Assembly: GCA_963774745.1 (NCBI GenBank)
Contig: CAVZGE010000011.1
Location: 682,001-746,000 of the forward strand
Length of the DNA: 64,000 bases
Source of the DNA: Prado023 sp963774745
GTDB taxonomy: Bacteria; Actinomycetota; Actinomycetes; S36-B12; CAIYMF01
Reading direction: 5' to 3'
How positions within the stretch are numbered: position 1 is the first letter of the stretch; every line of letters begins with the position of its first letter. Shown here one piece after another: positions 1 to 8,871 of the stretch. A model generated the notes under the pieces. The model did no database searches and was not told the DNA's origin. It worked only from the letters and a program-made list of their open reading frames with translations. A program made the position numbers and the translations under genes.

Positions 1-182
1 TAGACCCCGGAGAGCACCTTCATGAGCGTGGACTTGCCCGCCCCGTTCTCGCCACAGATCGAGTGGATCTCCGGGCGGCCGACGGTCAGCGAGACCTCGG
101 ACAGGGCCTTCACACCGGGGAACTCCTTGGTGATGCTGCGCATCTCCAGGAGGGGCGACTCACTCACTGCATGCACCACCAT
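1..182 (-). CDS. Sugar ABC transporter ATP-binding protein, CUT2 type (N-terminal part, runs off the window)
   Basis: This is the first 60 codons of an ABC ATPase read leftwards from ATG at 182; a GTG at 167 is an alternative start. The protein opens with the usual CUT2 phrase (LLEMRSITKEFPGVKAL) and a Walker A loop GENGAGKST at about residues 44-52. The wording matches the MglA/XylG/RbsA family of tandem-ATPase sugar importers, which energise uptake of monosaccharides across the cytoplasmic membrane. It is divergent from a LacI regulator 200 bp away, which probably controls it. The substrate cannot be told from this fragment. Confidence 0.85.
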   Translation of the reverse strand, partial: MVVHAVSESPLLEMRSITKEFPGVKALSEVSLTVGRPEIHSICGENGAGKSTLMKVLSGV

Positions 183-302
183 GATCACAGATCGTCACGA
201 TCGCCAGCGCATGGATCAACTCGCCGCGCCGCACATGTCTCAGGATTGTCACAACTCCGAAGCCAATCTGTCGTGTCCTACGTTGTCAAGCATCGAAGGT
301 AA

Positions 303-321
303 CGAGTTGATAACAAACTCG
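303..321. promoter_or_regulatory. Candidate LacI-family operator
   Basis: In the 202-bp divergent gap, arms CGAGTT (303-308) and AACTCG (316-321) form an inverted repeat around GATAACA. It sits upstream of the lacI-type gene and of the sugar ABC gene, so a LacI dimer could control both. This is inferred from symmetry and position only. Confidence 0.4.
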
Positions 322-372
322 AGCCCGAGCGACTTCCCGTTGAGCAATCGCTCTCCGCCCCGTCGGACGCGC

Positions 373-378
373 TACAGT
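373..378 (+). promoter_or_regulatory. -10 element of the LacI-type gene (leaderless)
   Basis: TACAGT lies exactly 6 nt before the ATG at 385, which would place the transcription start on the start codon. No Shine-Dalgarno sequence is seen, which supports a leaderless message and the choice of 385 as the start. Confidence 0.5.
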
Positions 379-384
379 CCCATC

Positions 385-1422
385 ATGACATCGATGGACA
401 CGGGGGCGGCGGGGCGGGGCACGCCCCCATCAGGTCGGGCGACGCTTGCCGATGTGGCACGCCTGGCCGAGGTGAGTACGAAGACGGTGTCCCGGGCACT
501 GTCCGGCGGGGCCAACGTCGACCCGGAGACGCGCGCCCGGGTCGAGCACGCGGCAGCGACCCTGCGGTTCCGTCCCAACGCCCTCGCCCGCGAACTGCGC
601 ACCGGGGGCGTGAGCAACACCGTGGGCTTCGTGATCGGGGACCTGACCAACCCGTTCTACGCCCTCGTCGCCGCGGGCGTCGAACGGGTCCTGGCCCGGC
701 AGGGACTGACCCTGGTCATCGCGGCCACCGACGACGAGTCCCGCCTGGAGCCCACGGTCGTCTCGGCGATGCTCGAGCGGCGCATCCGCGGCCTGCTCCT
801 GGTCCCGATCGCTGAGGACCACAGCTACCTGGACGGGGAGCGCCACTTCGGGACACCGATCGTGGCCGTCGACCGGCCGCTGTCCAACGCGACCAGCGAC
901 AGCGTGGTCCTGGACAACCGCGCCGGGGCGCGGGCCGGGGTCCTCGCCCTGCTGGACGCGGGGCACACCCGGGTGGCGTTCGTGGGGAGCAGCGACTCGC
1001 TCTACACGCACCACCAGCGACTCCTCGGCTACCGCGACGCGCTCGAGGCGCGTGGGCATGCGGTCGACCCCGCACTCATCCGCACCGACGGCCCGGACAT
1101 CGCCTCAGCCGCTGCCGCCACGTCCGCGCTGCTGGATGCCGAGCATCCGCCGTCAGCGGTGTTCGCCGGCAACAACCGGGCCACGATCGGCGCGCTGCAG
1201 GGCATCCGCCAGCGCGGTGCGGAGGTCGGCCTGCTCGGGTTCGACGACTTCGAGCTCGCCGGATTCCTCGGCGTCAGCGTGGTCGCCCATCAGCCCGAGC
1301 GGATGGGCGAGCTGGCCGCGGAGATCACCCTGCGCCGGATCTCCGATCCGCTCGGGGTCGCAGAGCAGGCGGTCCTGGCCACCCGCGTCATCCTCCGGGG
1401 GTCCGAGCGAGAGCTCCGCTGA
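385..1422 (+). CDS. LacI-family transcriptional regulator
   Basis: A 345-residue repressor of normal LacI/GalR length. The helix-turn-helix is at about residues 20-40 (TLADVARLAEVSTKTVSRAL), followed by the hinge region and a periplasmic-binding-protein-like sensor domain. It probably binds a sugar and regulates the divergent CUT2 ABC operon. The start at 385 was chosen because the HTH then begins close to the N-terminus, as is usual, and because a -10 like hexamer lies 6 nt upstream. The open frame extends further upstream but antisense to the ABC gene, so that part is not coding. It converges on the SGNH hydrolase with a 15-nt gap. Confidence 0.9.
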   Translation: MTSMDTGAAGRGTPPSGRATLADVARLAEVSTKTVSRALSGGANVDPETRARVEHAAATLRFRPNALARELRTGGVSNTVGFVIGDLTNPFYALVAAGVERVLARQGLTLVIAATDDESRLEPTVVSAMLERRIRGLLLVPIAEDHSYLDGERHFGTPIVAVDRPLSNATSDSVVLDNRAGARAGVLALLDAGHTRVAFVGSSDSLYTHHQRLLGYRDALEARGHAVDPALIRTDGPDIASAAAATSALLDAEHPPSAVFAGNNRATIGALQGIRQRGAEVGLLGFDDFELAGFLGVSVVAHQPERMGELAAEITLRRISDPLGVAEQAVLATRVILRGSERELR

Positions 1423-1437
1423 GAAGCGTGGATGGGC

Positions 1438-2292
1438 TCACCCCGCGGGGAAGCCGAAGGCCGAGTAGGTCGCCGCAGCCAGCAGGGCCTGCCCCGAAGC
1501 CGAAGGATGGAAGTAGTCCACCTTCGAGATGTCGGCCAGCGCGAACGACGTGTTGAAGACCGCATTGCCGTCGAACCTGCACGCGGTGGTGGGCGACGAG
1601 GTCGTGATCCACGCGCACGCGCGGGCGAGCTCGCCGTTGAACGCGACCACGCGGTCGCGGACGTTGGCGCGTCGGGTGACGTCGGCCGGCTGGGTGGAGC
1701 TGGGATTCTTGAGCATGGACTGGCAGATCTTGTAGAGCCCCCACACGAAGCGCGCCGACGAGGACTTGGACCCGACCTCCCAGAGCTTGTGGACGTCGGG
1801 GATGGAGGCCACGACGATCTGGTCGACGCCCCGTGCGGCCACGGCTGCCAGCGCCGCATCCGCCCGGGCGCCGAAGGCCGCGACGGTGGTCATCCCCGAC
1901 TCGGTCGAGGTGCAGGCGTCGTTGGCACCCATGAGCACCGTGACCAGGTCGGTGCCGGTGGCCACCTTCCCTGCCTGGCCCGCCAGGTCACCGATCTTCG
2001 CCCCCGACACCGCGTGGTTGGCCCGGGCGATCAGGGGCGTGGTGGTGTCGCGTGCCTCGAGGCGGGAGTACACCGAGTTCACCGCCGCCTGCGTTCCCGT
2101 GCTCCACGAGTAGCTGGGGTCCGCCCTGAGCAGCGACTTGATGTCATAGGCGATGGTGATCGAATCGCCGAGGGCCGCCATCGAGGTCGGCACCGGGAGC
2201 GTGACGGGCGACGGCGCCGCCCCGGCGGGAGCCGCACCCCCGGCTACCAGGGTCAACGATCCGAGTGCTGCCCAGATCCGACGTGCGCGCAT
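1438..2292 (-). CDS. Secreted SGNH/GDSL hydrolase
   Basis: A 284-residue exported esterase/lipase-like protein. A signal peptide occupies roughly residues 1-26 (positive MRARR start, hydrophobic core, AGAA cleavage region). The SGNH blocks follow: GDS with the nucleophile Ser at about residue 44, a GAND block III, and DYFHP near the C-terminus supplying the Asp/His pair. The family hydrolyses acyl esters such as lipids or acylated glycans; the true substrate is unknown. ATG 2292 was chosen because a strong AGGAGG lies 5 nt upstream (2298-2303). It is divergent from the endonuclease/phosphatase-like gene. Confidence 0.85.
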   Translation of the reverse strand: MRARRIWAALGSLTLVAGGAAPAGAAPSPVTLPVPTSMAALGDSITIAYDIKSLLRADPSYSWSTGTQAAVNSVYSRLEARDTTTPLIARANHAVSGAKIGDLAGQAGKVATGTDLVTVLMGANDACTSTESGMTTVAAFGARADAALAAVAARGVDQIVVASIPDVHKLWEVGSKSSSARFVWGLYKICQSMLKNPSSTQPADVTRRANVRDRVVAFNGELARACAWITTSSPTTACRFDGNAVFNTSFALADISKVDYFHPSASGQALLAAATYSAFGFPAG

Positions 2293-2419
2293 GCCGACCT
2301 CCTGTGGTGGGGTGCCGACACCGTACTGCCCGGACAGGGCGGTTGGAACCCCCGCTCGCGCGTGCCGGGCCGCTGCGCCGCAGCGCGACCCCGCAAACGG
2401 TTCGGATACGGTCCGGGGC

Positions 2420-3999
2420 ATGGGACACACGTGGTTGCGCCACTTGGGGATCACCGCGACTGCAGGGCTGGTGGCCGTGCTGGTGGCAGCACCGGCGGCG
2501 CTGGGCGCCCCGCCGCCCGCACGCGGCCCGGACACGGCCGAGGATCCCGCGGGGACCGTGACGGTCATGGGTCGCAACCTCTACCTCGGCGCGGACACGG
2601 ATGTTGCCCTCGAGCTGCTTCCCGGACATGCCGGCTGCCGCCCAGTTCATGTGGGACCAGGTGGCAGCCACGGACTTCGACGAGCGCGTCGGCCTGCTGG
2701 CAGCCGAGGCGGCCACCGCCAAGCCCGACGTGATCGGCCTCCAGGAAGCCACGATCTGGTCGTGCCGGCCCAAGCCGTGGAGCGCACCCGTGCCCGTGTT
2801 CGACTTCACCGAGCAGTTCCTCGAGGCCACCGCCGAAGCCGGAGTGCCGTACAGGGTGGCGGAGCACGGTGGGATCACTGCGCAGAACCCGGGGTATGGG
2901 ATCCCGCCGATCCCGTTCCTCACGAAGGTGTCCGACCCGGAAACCTTCCAGCCCCTGTTCGGGTCGGACACAGCTGACTGCGGGTTGGTCACCGGCGACG
3001 CGCTGCTCGTGCGGGAGGACATCGCGAAGGACGTGCTGGCGGTCGGCACCGCTGAGTACGAGGTGCGCTACCCCGTCGTGCCCGGTGGTCTTCGAGCTCG
3101 ACCGGGGATACGCCTGGGCCGACATCGCCATCGCCGGCACGACGGTACGCGTGGTCACCACCCACCTCGAGTCAGCGTGGAAGGGGGTGGACATGGTGCC
3201 CTCCGCCGTACAGGCGGGACAACTGGTCGCCGACCTCGCCACCACCACTGTGCCGACCATCGTCCTGGGCGACTTCAACTCCGATCCACGGGACCCGCGT
3301 GCGCCAGGCGGCTCGAACCCGGGTGGACAGCCCGAGGCAGGCGCCACGTGCCAGGCCCAGCCCGATCCCGTGACGGCCGCCAACGCCGACCCCGCGTGCA
3401 GCGCCTACTGGACGATGATCGACGCGGGATTCACCGACGCCGGCCCTGATGCGCTGGATCCCGCGAATCGCACGTGGGGCTCCGAGGGGGACCTCGCCGG
3501 GCCCAACCCCGAGCGCCTCGTCGTGTCCCTCGACCAGGGGAACGACGCCGGGTTCACCGATCGGCTCGACTACGTCTTCACCCGCAACGGCGCCACGCCG
3601 GTACGTGCTGAGGTGTTCGGCAACACCTGGCCGGATTCCGACCAGGTGTGGGCGTGCGACGACCCGAGCCAGGTCGCCACGACGGAGGCCTCCTCGGCGA
3701 TCCTGGCCGAGGAGGGACTCGCCGAGCCGATCACCGGTCGGGGCGTGTGCCTGCCGACCGACCATGCCGGGCTGCTGGCCGTGGTCGACGTGTCCGCGGG
3801 CCCGAACGGGACGGTCACCCAGGCGGCCCCGGAGGACCACTCGTCGTTCCGGATCGATCTTCTGGGGTGGCTGCTGATCATCATCGGGGGCCTGCTGCTG
3901 GTCCTGATCCTCATCATCTGGGGGGTCTACCGGCTGGCCACCAGGGGCCGGCGCCGCCGGCGCAGGACCGAGGCTGCGGCCCCAGCGGGCCACAGCTGA
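2420..3999 (+). CDS. Secreted, membrane-anchored endonuclease/exonuclease/phosphatase-family protein (interrupted by two frameshifts)
   Basis: A signal peptide begins at ATG 2420, followed by EEP-fold motifs: MGRNLYLGAD, IGLQEA, THLES, GDFNSDP, the aligned Asp in RLDYVF, and DHAGL. A C-terminal TM helix (about 25 residues) with an Arg-rich tail ends it. The family cleaves phosphoesters in nucleic acids, phosphoinositides or sphingomyelin; this protein would act outside the cell at the membrane. As sequenced the frame breaks twice, near 2617-2623 and at 3084-3085, each by a gain of one base. Correcting both gives about 525 residues. TACGGT lies 7 nt before the ATG, so it may be leaderless. Sequence error is more likely than decay because all motifs survive. 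Confidence 0.75.
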
Positions 4000-4142
4000 C
4001 GTTTGTCGTTCGACGAGAGCTCGATAGTCGTGGGGTAAGGACAACTGGGACAGTTCACGCGCCTGTTCGGGCAAGGTAAGGGGAGTCCTCGCAGCGCACT
4101 CTGGCCTTCGCAGGCACCTCGCCCGGGTGCAAGCATCGAGGC

Positions 4143-5636
4143 ATGACGACGATGCTGGAGCCGCCGATGAGCACCCCTGCGGGGCGTGCCGAGACCCCCG
4201 ACCCGGATCCCGCTGCTGCTGCGCGGGAGGCCGCCCGAACCCAGGCCCGCAGGTCGCACGGGCCCGGACCGGACCGCACGCCGACCCGACACCCGTCCGC
4301 CACTGCGGCGGCCCACCGACGCGTCGGATCACGGCTCGATCCGGCCCCCTGGGCGGCCGGCATCGCCACGGTCACCGTGGGCCTGTGGGTCCTGACCGGC
4401 GGGCTCACCTCCCTGCTCGGCGGTGGGATCGACACCGCACTGGCGATCAGCCGGCTCTCCGGGCTCGTGGCCGCGCTCGCGGCGCTCGGTGGGCTGGTGC
4501 TCACCGCGCGCCCGGCCTGGCTGGAGCGGGGTGCCGGCCTGGACCGGATGATCTCCTGGCACCGGATCACCGGGATCACCGCGGCATTCGGGATGGCCGT
4601 GCACGTGGCGGCCTCCCTGTACGCGGCCGGTGGCGGCGTGGGCCGGATGTGGACGGGCCTGCTCGACCTGCTGGCCACGGACTGGTTCGTCGCCGCGCTC
4701 ATGGCCGCGCTGCTGTTCGGCATCGTGAGCCTGACGTCCTGGCGGCGGCTGCGCAGCCGCATGAGCTACGAGACCTGGCACATGGTCCACCTGGCCGGGT
4801 ACCTCGCGGTGGCCCTGGCGTTCCCGCACGCGCTGTTCAGCGGCTCGACACTGAACGGCAGCACCCTCGCGGGCTGGTGGTGGGTCGGGCTGTACGCCGC
4901 CACGACGGCCATCATCCTGTACAGCCGTGTGGGCGGGTTGGTCCGTCCCGCCCTGCGCCCGCGCACATCGATCGCCCGGATCATCCCGGAGGCCCCCGGC
5001 GTCGGTTCCCTGGTCATCACCGGACCGGGCGTCGACCGGCTCGGTGCCCGGCCCGGGCAGTTCGTGGGCCTGCGGGTGCTGACCCGCGACCTGTGGTGGC
5101 AGGCGCACCCCTACTCCCTGTCGGCCGCACCCCAGCCCGGGGCCATGCGCCTGACGGTCAAGGCCCTCGGTGACGCGTCCACGCGGACCCTGGCGCTCGC
5201 GCCCGGCACGCGCGTGCTGCTCGAGGGGCCCTACGGCGTCATGACGATGGATGCCGCCGAGGGCCGACGGGTGCTGCTGATCGGGGTCGGGGTCGGCCTT
5301 GCGCCCATGCGCGCCCTGCTGGAGGACACCACCCCCGCCCACGCCCCCCTGGTCCTGGCCCGGGCACACAGTGCCGCGGACCTGCCCCTGGCCCGGGAGT
5401 TCGACCAGCTGGCCGAGGAGCGCGGCGGGGCGATGATCCCCGTGACCGGCCCGCGCACGACGTTCCCGGGCGGCAACCCGTTCACGGCTGAGGCGCTCGC
5501 GGCGAACATCGGCGACCTGCACGAGCGGGCGGTGTTCGTCTGCGGGCCGAGGTCGCTGCAGGAGCGCGTGTGCCGTGAGCTCGAGCGCGCGGGCGTCCCC
5601 CGCAACCAGATCCACTCCGAACGATTCGCCTGGTAG
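4143..5636 (+). CDS. Ferric-reductase-like transmembrane flavoprotein with FAD/NAD(P)-binding domain
   Basis: A 497-residue membrane oxidoreductase. After a charged Pro/Arg-rich N-terminus, about six hydrophobic helices (residues ~70-260) carry His residues in a ferric-reductase-like (b-haem) arrangement. A ferredoxin-reductase module follows, with FAD motif HPYSLSA, NAD motif GVGVGLAPMR and the typical C-terminal IHSERFAW. It should move electrons from NAD(P)H through FAD across the membrane. It is followed 10 nt later by an FMN-binding protein and then ApbE, so the natural partner is a covalently flavinylated extracellular domain. The final acceptor is unknown. ATG 4155 or 4170 are alternative starts. 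Confidence 0.85.
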   Translation: MTTMLEPPMSTPAGRAETPDPDPAAAAREAARTQARRSHGPGPDRTPTRHPSATAAAHRRVGSRLDPAPWAAGIATVTVGLWVLTGGLTSLLGGGIDTALAISRLSGLVAALAALGGLVLTARPAWLERGAGLDRMISWHRITGITAAFGMAVHVAASLYAAGGGVGRMWTGLLDLLATDWFVAALMAALLFGIVSLTSWRRLRSRMSYETWHMVHLAGYLAVALAFPHALFSGSTLNGSTLAGWWWVGLYAATTAIILYSRVGGLVRPALRPRTSIARIIPEAPGVGSLVITGPGVDRLGARPGQFVGLRVLTRDLWWQAHPYSLSAAPQPGAMRLTVKALGDASTRTLALAPGTRVLLEGPYGVMTMDAAEGRRVLLIGVGVGLAPMRALLEDTTPAHAPLVLARAHSAADLPLAREFDQLAEERGGAMIPVTGPRTTFPGGNPFTAEALAANIGDLHERAVFVCGPRSLQERVCRELERAGVPRNQIHSERFAW

Positions 5637-5646
5637 GAGCCCCAAC

Positions 5647-6201
5647 ATGAGCGAGCTGATGCGACGAGCGACCCCCGGCCTCGCCCTGGCCGGCGCGGCC
5701 CTGGCCACCGTCTGGCTGTTCGACCCTGCCGTGCATCCCGAGGTGACCCCGACTGCCGCGGCCAGCGCCACGGACGATGACGCGACCGCCGACGCCGGGG
5801 CGTCCGCGGACACCACCGACCCCGCGGACACCAGCGACTCCAGTGACACCACCGACTCCGGGGACGCGGCCGTGGAGGAGCCCGCTCCCGCGACCGAGGA
5901 ACCTGCTGCGGCATCCGGGGACTGCGCCGAGGTCACGTCCGTGACCGGAGATGCCGTGATGACCCGGTGGGGACCGGTGCAGGTCCGGATGGACTTCGCC
6001 GCGGACGGCACCGTGTGCGGCGTCCAGGCGATCGCCTACCCGGATTCCGACCATCGCTCCGCGCAGATCAACAGCACCGCCATCCCCTACCTGGACTCCC
6101 AGGCCATCGAGGTCGGGGTCGAGTTCGACTCCGTCTCCGGGGCCACCTACACCTCCGAGGCCTACCGGCAGTCGATGCAGTCGATCCTGGACCAGCGATG
6201 A
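5647..6201 (+). CDS. FMN-binding domain protein (covalent flavin acceptor)
   Basis: A 184-residue exported protein with an N-terminal membrane segment (residues ~8-24), an acidic Asp/Ser/Thr/Ala-rich linker (about residues 38-95) and a C-terminal FMN_bind domain. The domain ends in the flavinylation motif SGAT (in DSVSGATYTS), where ApbE attaches FMN to the threonine. AGGAG at 5635-5639 supports ATG 5647. It lies between the membrane flavoprotein and apbE. This arrangement matches known flavin-transfer systems that pass electrons beyond the membrane. The long acidic linker probably lets the FMN domain reach its partner. Confidence 0.85.
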   Translation: MSELMRRATPGLALAGAALATVWLFDPAVHPEVTPTAAASATDDDATADAGASADTTDPADTSDSSDTTDSGDAAVEEPAPATEEPAAASGDCAEVTSVTGDAVMTRWGPVQVRMDFAADGTVCGVQAIAYPDSDHRSAQINSTAIPYLDSQAIEVGVEFDSVSGATYTSEAYRQSMQSILDQR

Positions 6202-7040
6202 GGCGATGGTCCTGGCCCACGATGGGCTCGTTCGCGTCCCTGGCCGTGGCCGGGGCGGGCAATGCCGGGGCGGGCGATGCCGGGGCGGGCGGGGATCCGG
6301 ATGCCGACGACGACCTGGACGCCGCAGCAGCCGGGGTGCGGGCGTGGCTGGACACGGTCGAGTCCGCCCTCTCGCCCTATCGGGCGGACAGCGACCTGTG
6401 CCGCTGGCGCACCGGCGCCGCGCCGCTGCCGGCGTGCTCCCCCCTGCTCGCCGAGGTCATCGAGGCGGTGGGATCCCTGGAGGAGCTCACCGCCGGGGGC
6501 TTCCACCCGTACGACCGGCAGGGCCGGTTCGACCCCACGGGATACGTCAAGGGCTGGGCGGTCGAGAGGGCGGTCGGGATCCTGGTCGAGGCGGGGGTCA
6601 CGGATGCCTGCTTCGGCGTCGGCGGGGACGTGCAGACGGTCGGCACCACCGAGCGCGGCCGACCCTGGCGGGTGGCGGTCACGGACCCGGCCGACGAGCG
6701 CCGGATCGTCGCGGTCGTCGAGGCAGCCAGGGACGGCCGGCCCTTCGCTGTCGCGACGTCGGGTGCGGCCCAGCGCGGCGACCACATCTGGGCCGGGCTC
6801 GGTGGGCGTCCCGGGGGCTCTCGCCGGGAGTCGCTGGCCAGCATCACCGTCGTCGGACCGGACCTCGGTCGCGTCGACGCCTTCGCCACCGCGATCTGGG
6901 CACTCGCGCGGGACCGGTCGATCGAGTCGGCCTGGGAATGGCTGCCCGACCCCGGCTACGAGGCCCTCGCCGTCACCACGTCGGGGACGATCCGCACCAC
7001 GTCCGGGATGGCCGACCACCTGGCCGGTGCAGCGGCCTGA
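6198..7040 (+). CDS. apbE: FAD:protein FMN transferase
   Basis: A 280-residue ApbE-family enzyme that transfers FMN from FAD to a Thr of the SGAT motif; its start overlaps the stop of its likely substrate gene by ATGA. Visible family motifs are MGSFASL near the N-terminus, SPYRADSDLCRW, DPTGYVKGWAVERA, the GVGGDVQ strand and the ATSGAAQRGDHIW metal/flavin region. Unusually, an Ala/Gly-rich insertion made by a 15-bp tandem repeat sits at residues ~18-31. No lipobox is evident. The protein seems to lack a signal peptide, so flavinylation may happen before export, or the real N-terminus may differ. Confidence 0.88.
   Translation: MRRWSWPTMGSFASLAVAGAGNAGAGDAGAGGDPDADDDLDAAAAGVRAWLDTVESALSPYRADSDLCRWRTGAAPLPACSPLLAEVIEAVGSLEELTAGGFHPYDRQGRFDPTGYVKGWAVERAVGILVEAGVTDACFGVGGDVQTVGTTERGRPWRVAVTDPADERRIVAVVEAARDGRPFAVATSGAAQRGDHIWAGLGGRPGGSRRESLASITVVGPDLGRVDAFATAIWALARDRSIESAWEWLPDPGYEALAVTTSGTIRTTSGMADHLAGAAA
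6249..6290 (+). repeat. 15-bp tandem repeat inside apbE
   Basis: The unit GCCGGGGCGGGCAAT occurs at 6249-6263, almost identically at 6264-6278, and partly at 6279-6290. It encodes Ala-Gly-rich sequence that is not part of the ApbE core and is prone to slippage. Confidence 0.8.
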
Positions 7041-7041
7041 C

Positions 7042-7072
7042 GGCTGCGCCCGCCGGTCCGGCGGGTGCAGCC
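7042..7072. terminator. Bidirectional terminator between apbE and the MFS-cNMP gene
   Basis: Two converging genes are separated by 36 bp that fold into a strong hairpin: GGCTGC-g-CCCGCC pairs with GGCGGG-t-GCAGCC around GGTCC. There is no clear T-tract, but the position and stability fit a shared terminator. Confidence 0.65.
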
Positions 7073-7076
7073 CGTG

Positions 7077-8717
7077 TCAGCCGCCCCGGCGGTCGAGCTC
7101 GAGGCGCGCCCGGGAGATCTCCTCGGCCAGTCCCGCACCGTCGGGCGTCGCGGTGACCGCCCCGAGGAAGTCCCCGCTGCTCACCACCAGGAGCTCGCAG
7201 TCCGCCAGTGCCGTGACGGTGGCCGTGCGGGCCACCCGGTTGAGCAGGGCGATCTCCCCGAAGCCGTCCCCGGCCACCATGCGCCGCTCGCGCGGTCTCC
7301 CGTCGATCCTGACCGACAGCTCCCCGGAGGCGACCAGGTAGTAGCTCTCGGCCTCGTCGCCCTGGGTCACGACCTCGGTGCCGGCGGGCACCTGCACCCA
7401 ATCGGCTGCCTGCGCCAGCCGTTCGAGCTCGTAGGGCGGCAGCGCGGCGAGGAAGGGCAGGCCCGACAGGAGCGAGACCTCACGCGAGCGGTCCACGGCC
7501 CCCGCGTCGAGCGAGCGGATCGACCGGCCCGCCAGCAGCGCGATGGCGAGGATGAGCATGCCCACCGGGACGAAGGCGCCGCTGGGCCCGAACAGGGCGA
7601 TCGCCAGTGGCCCGACGAGCGCACCGATCGTCAGCCCTGTGAGGTGCACGCCCTCCTGGACGGCCAGGACGCGCGCGAGCACGGCGTCGTCCGTGGTCCG
7701 CTGGAGCAGGGTCCGGGCGGACACGACGATCATGGCCATCCCGACGCCGACGAGGATCAGCATGACCACCGCCGGGGCCAGCGCGCCAAGGAGCGCCACC
7801 GACGACTGCGCCAGCCCGAGGACCAGTGCGCCGGCCAGCACGACCGGCGCCAGCGATCCCCGCTGGGCCAGCCCGGCCAGGGTGATGCCACCGAGGGCGA
7901 TACCGATCCCGTAGGCCCCGGCCAGCAGCCCGGCGGTCGACTCCGAGAGCCCCAGGACCTCGTCGTTGAACGTGACGGTCAGGGGCTCGTTGGATCCCTG
8001 CAGGATCGCCACGCAGGCCATGAGCAGCAGGAGCGCCAGGGCACCGGGATTGCGGCGCAGGGTCACCACGCCGTCGAGTGCGGCCCTGATCTCCCCCGGT
8101 GCGTCCCCGTGCGCCGTCCTGACGACCGGTGTGCGCAGCCCTGAGGTCAGGAGCGTGGCGAGGATCCCGAGCCCGGCGCTGAGGGCCAGCACGACCCAGG
8201 CCCCGAACTCGTGGGTGAGGATCCCCGCGACGACGAACCCGACGAAGATGGCTGCACCGTCCATGAACGAGGACCACCCATTGGCCGAGACGAGGTCACC
8301 GGGGCCCCGGGCGAGCAGGGGCAGGGTCGAGAAGTGCGACGGCCGGACCGAGAACACCGCGACCGTGGTGGCGGTCCCACCGATGAGCACGACCCACAAC
8401 GGGGCGCCCACGAGCAGCACAAGCGCGGTGAGTCCCGCGCACGCAGCGACGCACGCATGCGTCAGGGTCAGTGCGCGTCCCCTGGGCAGTCGGTCGAGGT
8501 AGCCGGCGAGGAGCGGGACCAGCACGATGGCCGGCAGCTGCATGGCGAAGGCTGCGATCCCGACGAGCAGCGCACCCCCCTGCGCGTAGGCGACCAGCAG
8601 GATCGCCAGCCACCCGGCGAACTCGGTGAAGCGGCTGAACCCGTAGGCGACCAGGACGCGCCGCACCCGCCGATCATCGGGCAGGGTGAAGAGCGCAGCG
8701 ACACCCAGCGTGGCCAT
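7077..8717 (-). CDS. MFS transporter with C-terminal cyclic-nucleotide-binding domain
   Basis: A 546-residue fusion. Residues ~1-400 are a major-facilitator transporter of about 12 helices. Residues ~415-540 are a cNMP-binding (CAP_ED) domain with the phosphate-binding cassette FGEIALLNRVARTATV, which keeps the Glu and the Arg-Thr pair that contact the cyclic phosphate. Transport may therefore be gated by cAMP or cGMP; the substrate is unknown. ATG 8717 was chosen because GGAAGGGG precedes it and the first TM region follows shortly. It is divergent from a glutaminase that also ends in a cNMP domain, and an adenylyl-cyclase-like gene lies 3.5 kb away. Confidence 0.85.
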   Translation of the reverse strand: MATLGVAALFTLPDDRRVRRVLVAYGFSRFTEFAGWLAILLVAYAQGGALLVGIAAFAMQLPAIVLVPLLAGYLDRLPRGRALTLTHACVAACAGLTALVLLVGAPLWVVLIGGTATTVAVFSVRPSHFSTLPLLARGPGDLVSANGWSSFMDGAAIFVGFVVAGILTHEFGAWVVLALSAGLGILATLLTSGLRTPVVRTAHGDAPGEIRAALDGVVTLRRNPGALALLLLMACVAILQGSNEPLTVTFNDEVLGLSESTAGLLAGAYGIGIALGGITLAGLAQRGSLAPVVLAGALVLGLAQSSVALLGALAPAVVMLILVGVGMAMIVVSARTLLQRTTDDAVLARVLAVQEGVHLTGLTIGALVGPLAIALFGPSGAFVPVGMLILAIALLAGRSIRSLDAGAVDRSREVSLLSGLPFLAALPPYELERLAQAADWVQVPAGTEVVTQGDEAESYYLVASGELSVRIDGRPRERRMVAGDGFGEIALLNRVARTATVTALADCELLVVSSGDFLGAVTATPDGAGLAEEISRARLELDRRGG

Positions 8718-8871
8718 CAGCGCCCCTTCCGATGATCGCGTCACACTACGCCGCGCGTGCAGCGGAGTCTCCGGCCCAGACGCCCCGATCACCCAACCGG
8801 TACGCGCCCGCAACATCGGCGAAACACTGGTTTGCCATGGTGTGCCCCCTGTAGGGAGGAGGGCCCTGTCC

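Noticed and set aside
1432..2733. Long plus-strand open frame opposite the SGNH hydrolase
   Set aside because: It is Arg/Gly/Pro-rich with no domain, while the minus-strand frame has a signal peptide, ribosome site and complete SGNH motifs.
2617..3085. Programmed ribosomal frameshifting in the EEP-family gene
   Set aside because: No slippery heptamer and no nearby pseudoknot were seen, the same type of one-base gain recurs in unrelated housekeeping genes, and two shifts in one gene would be needed.
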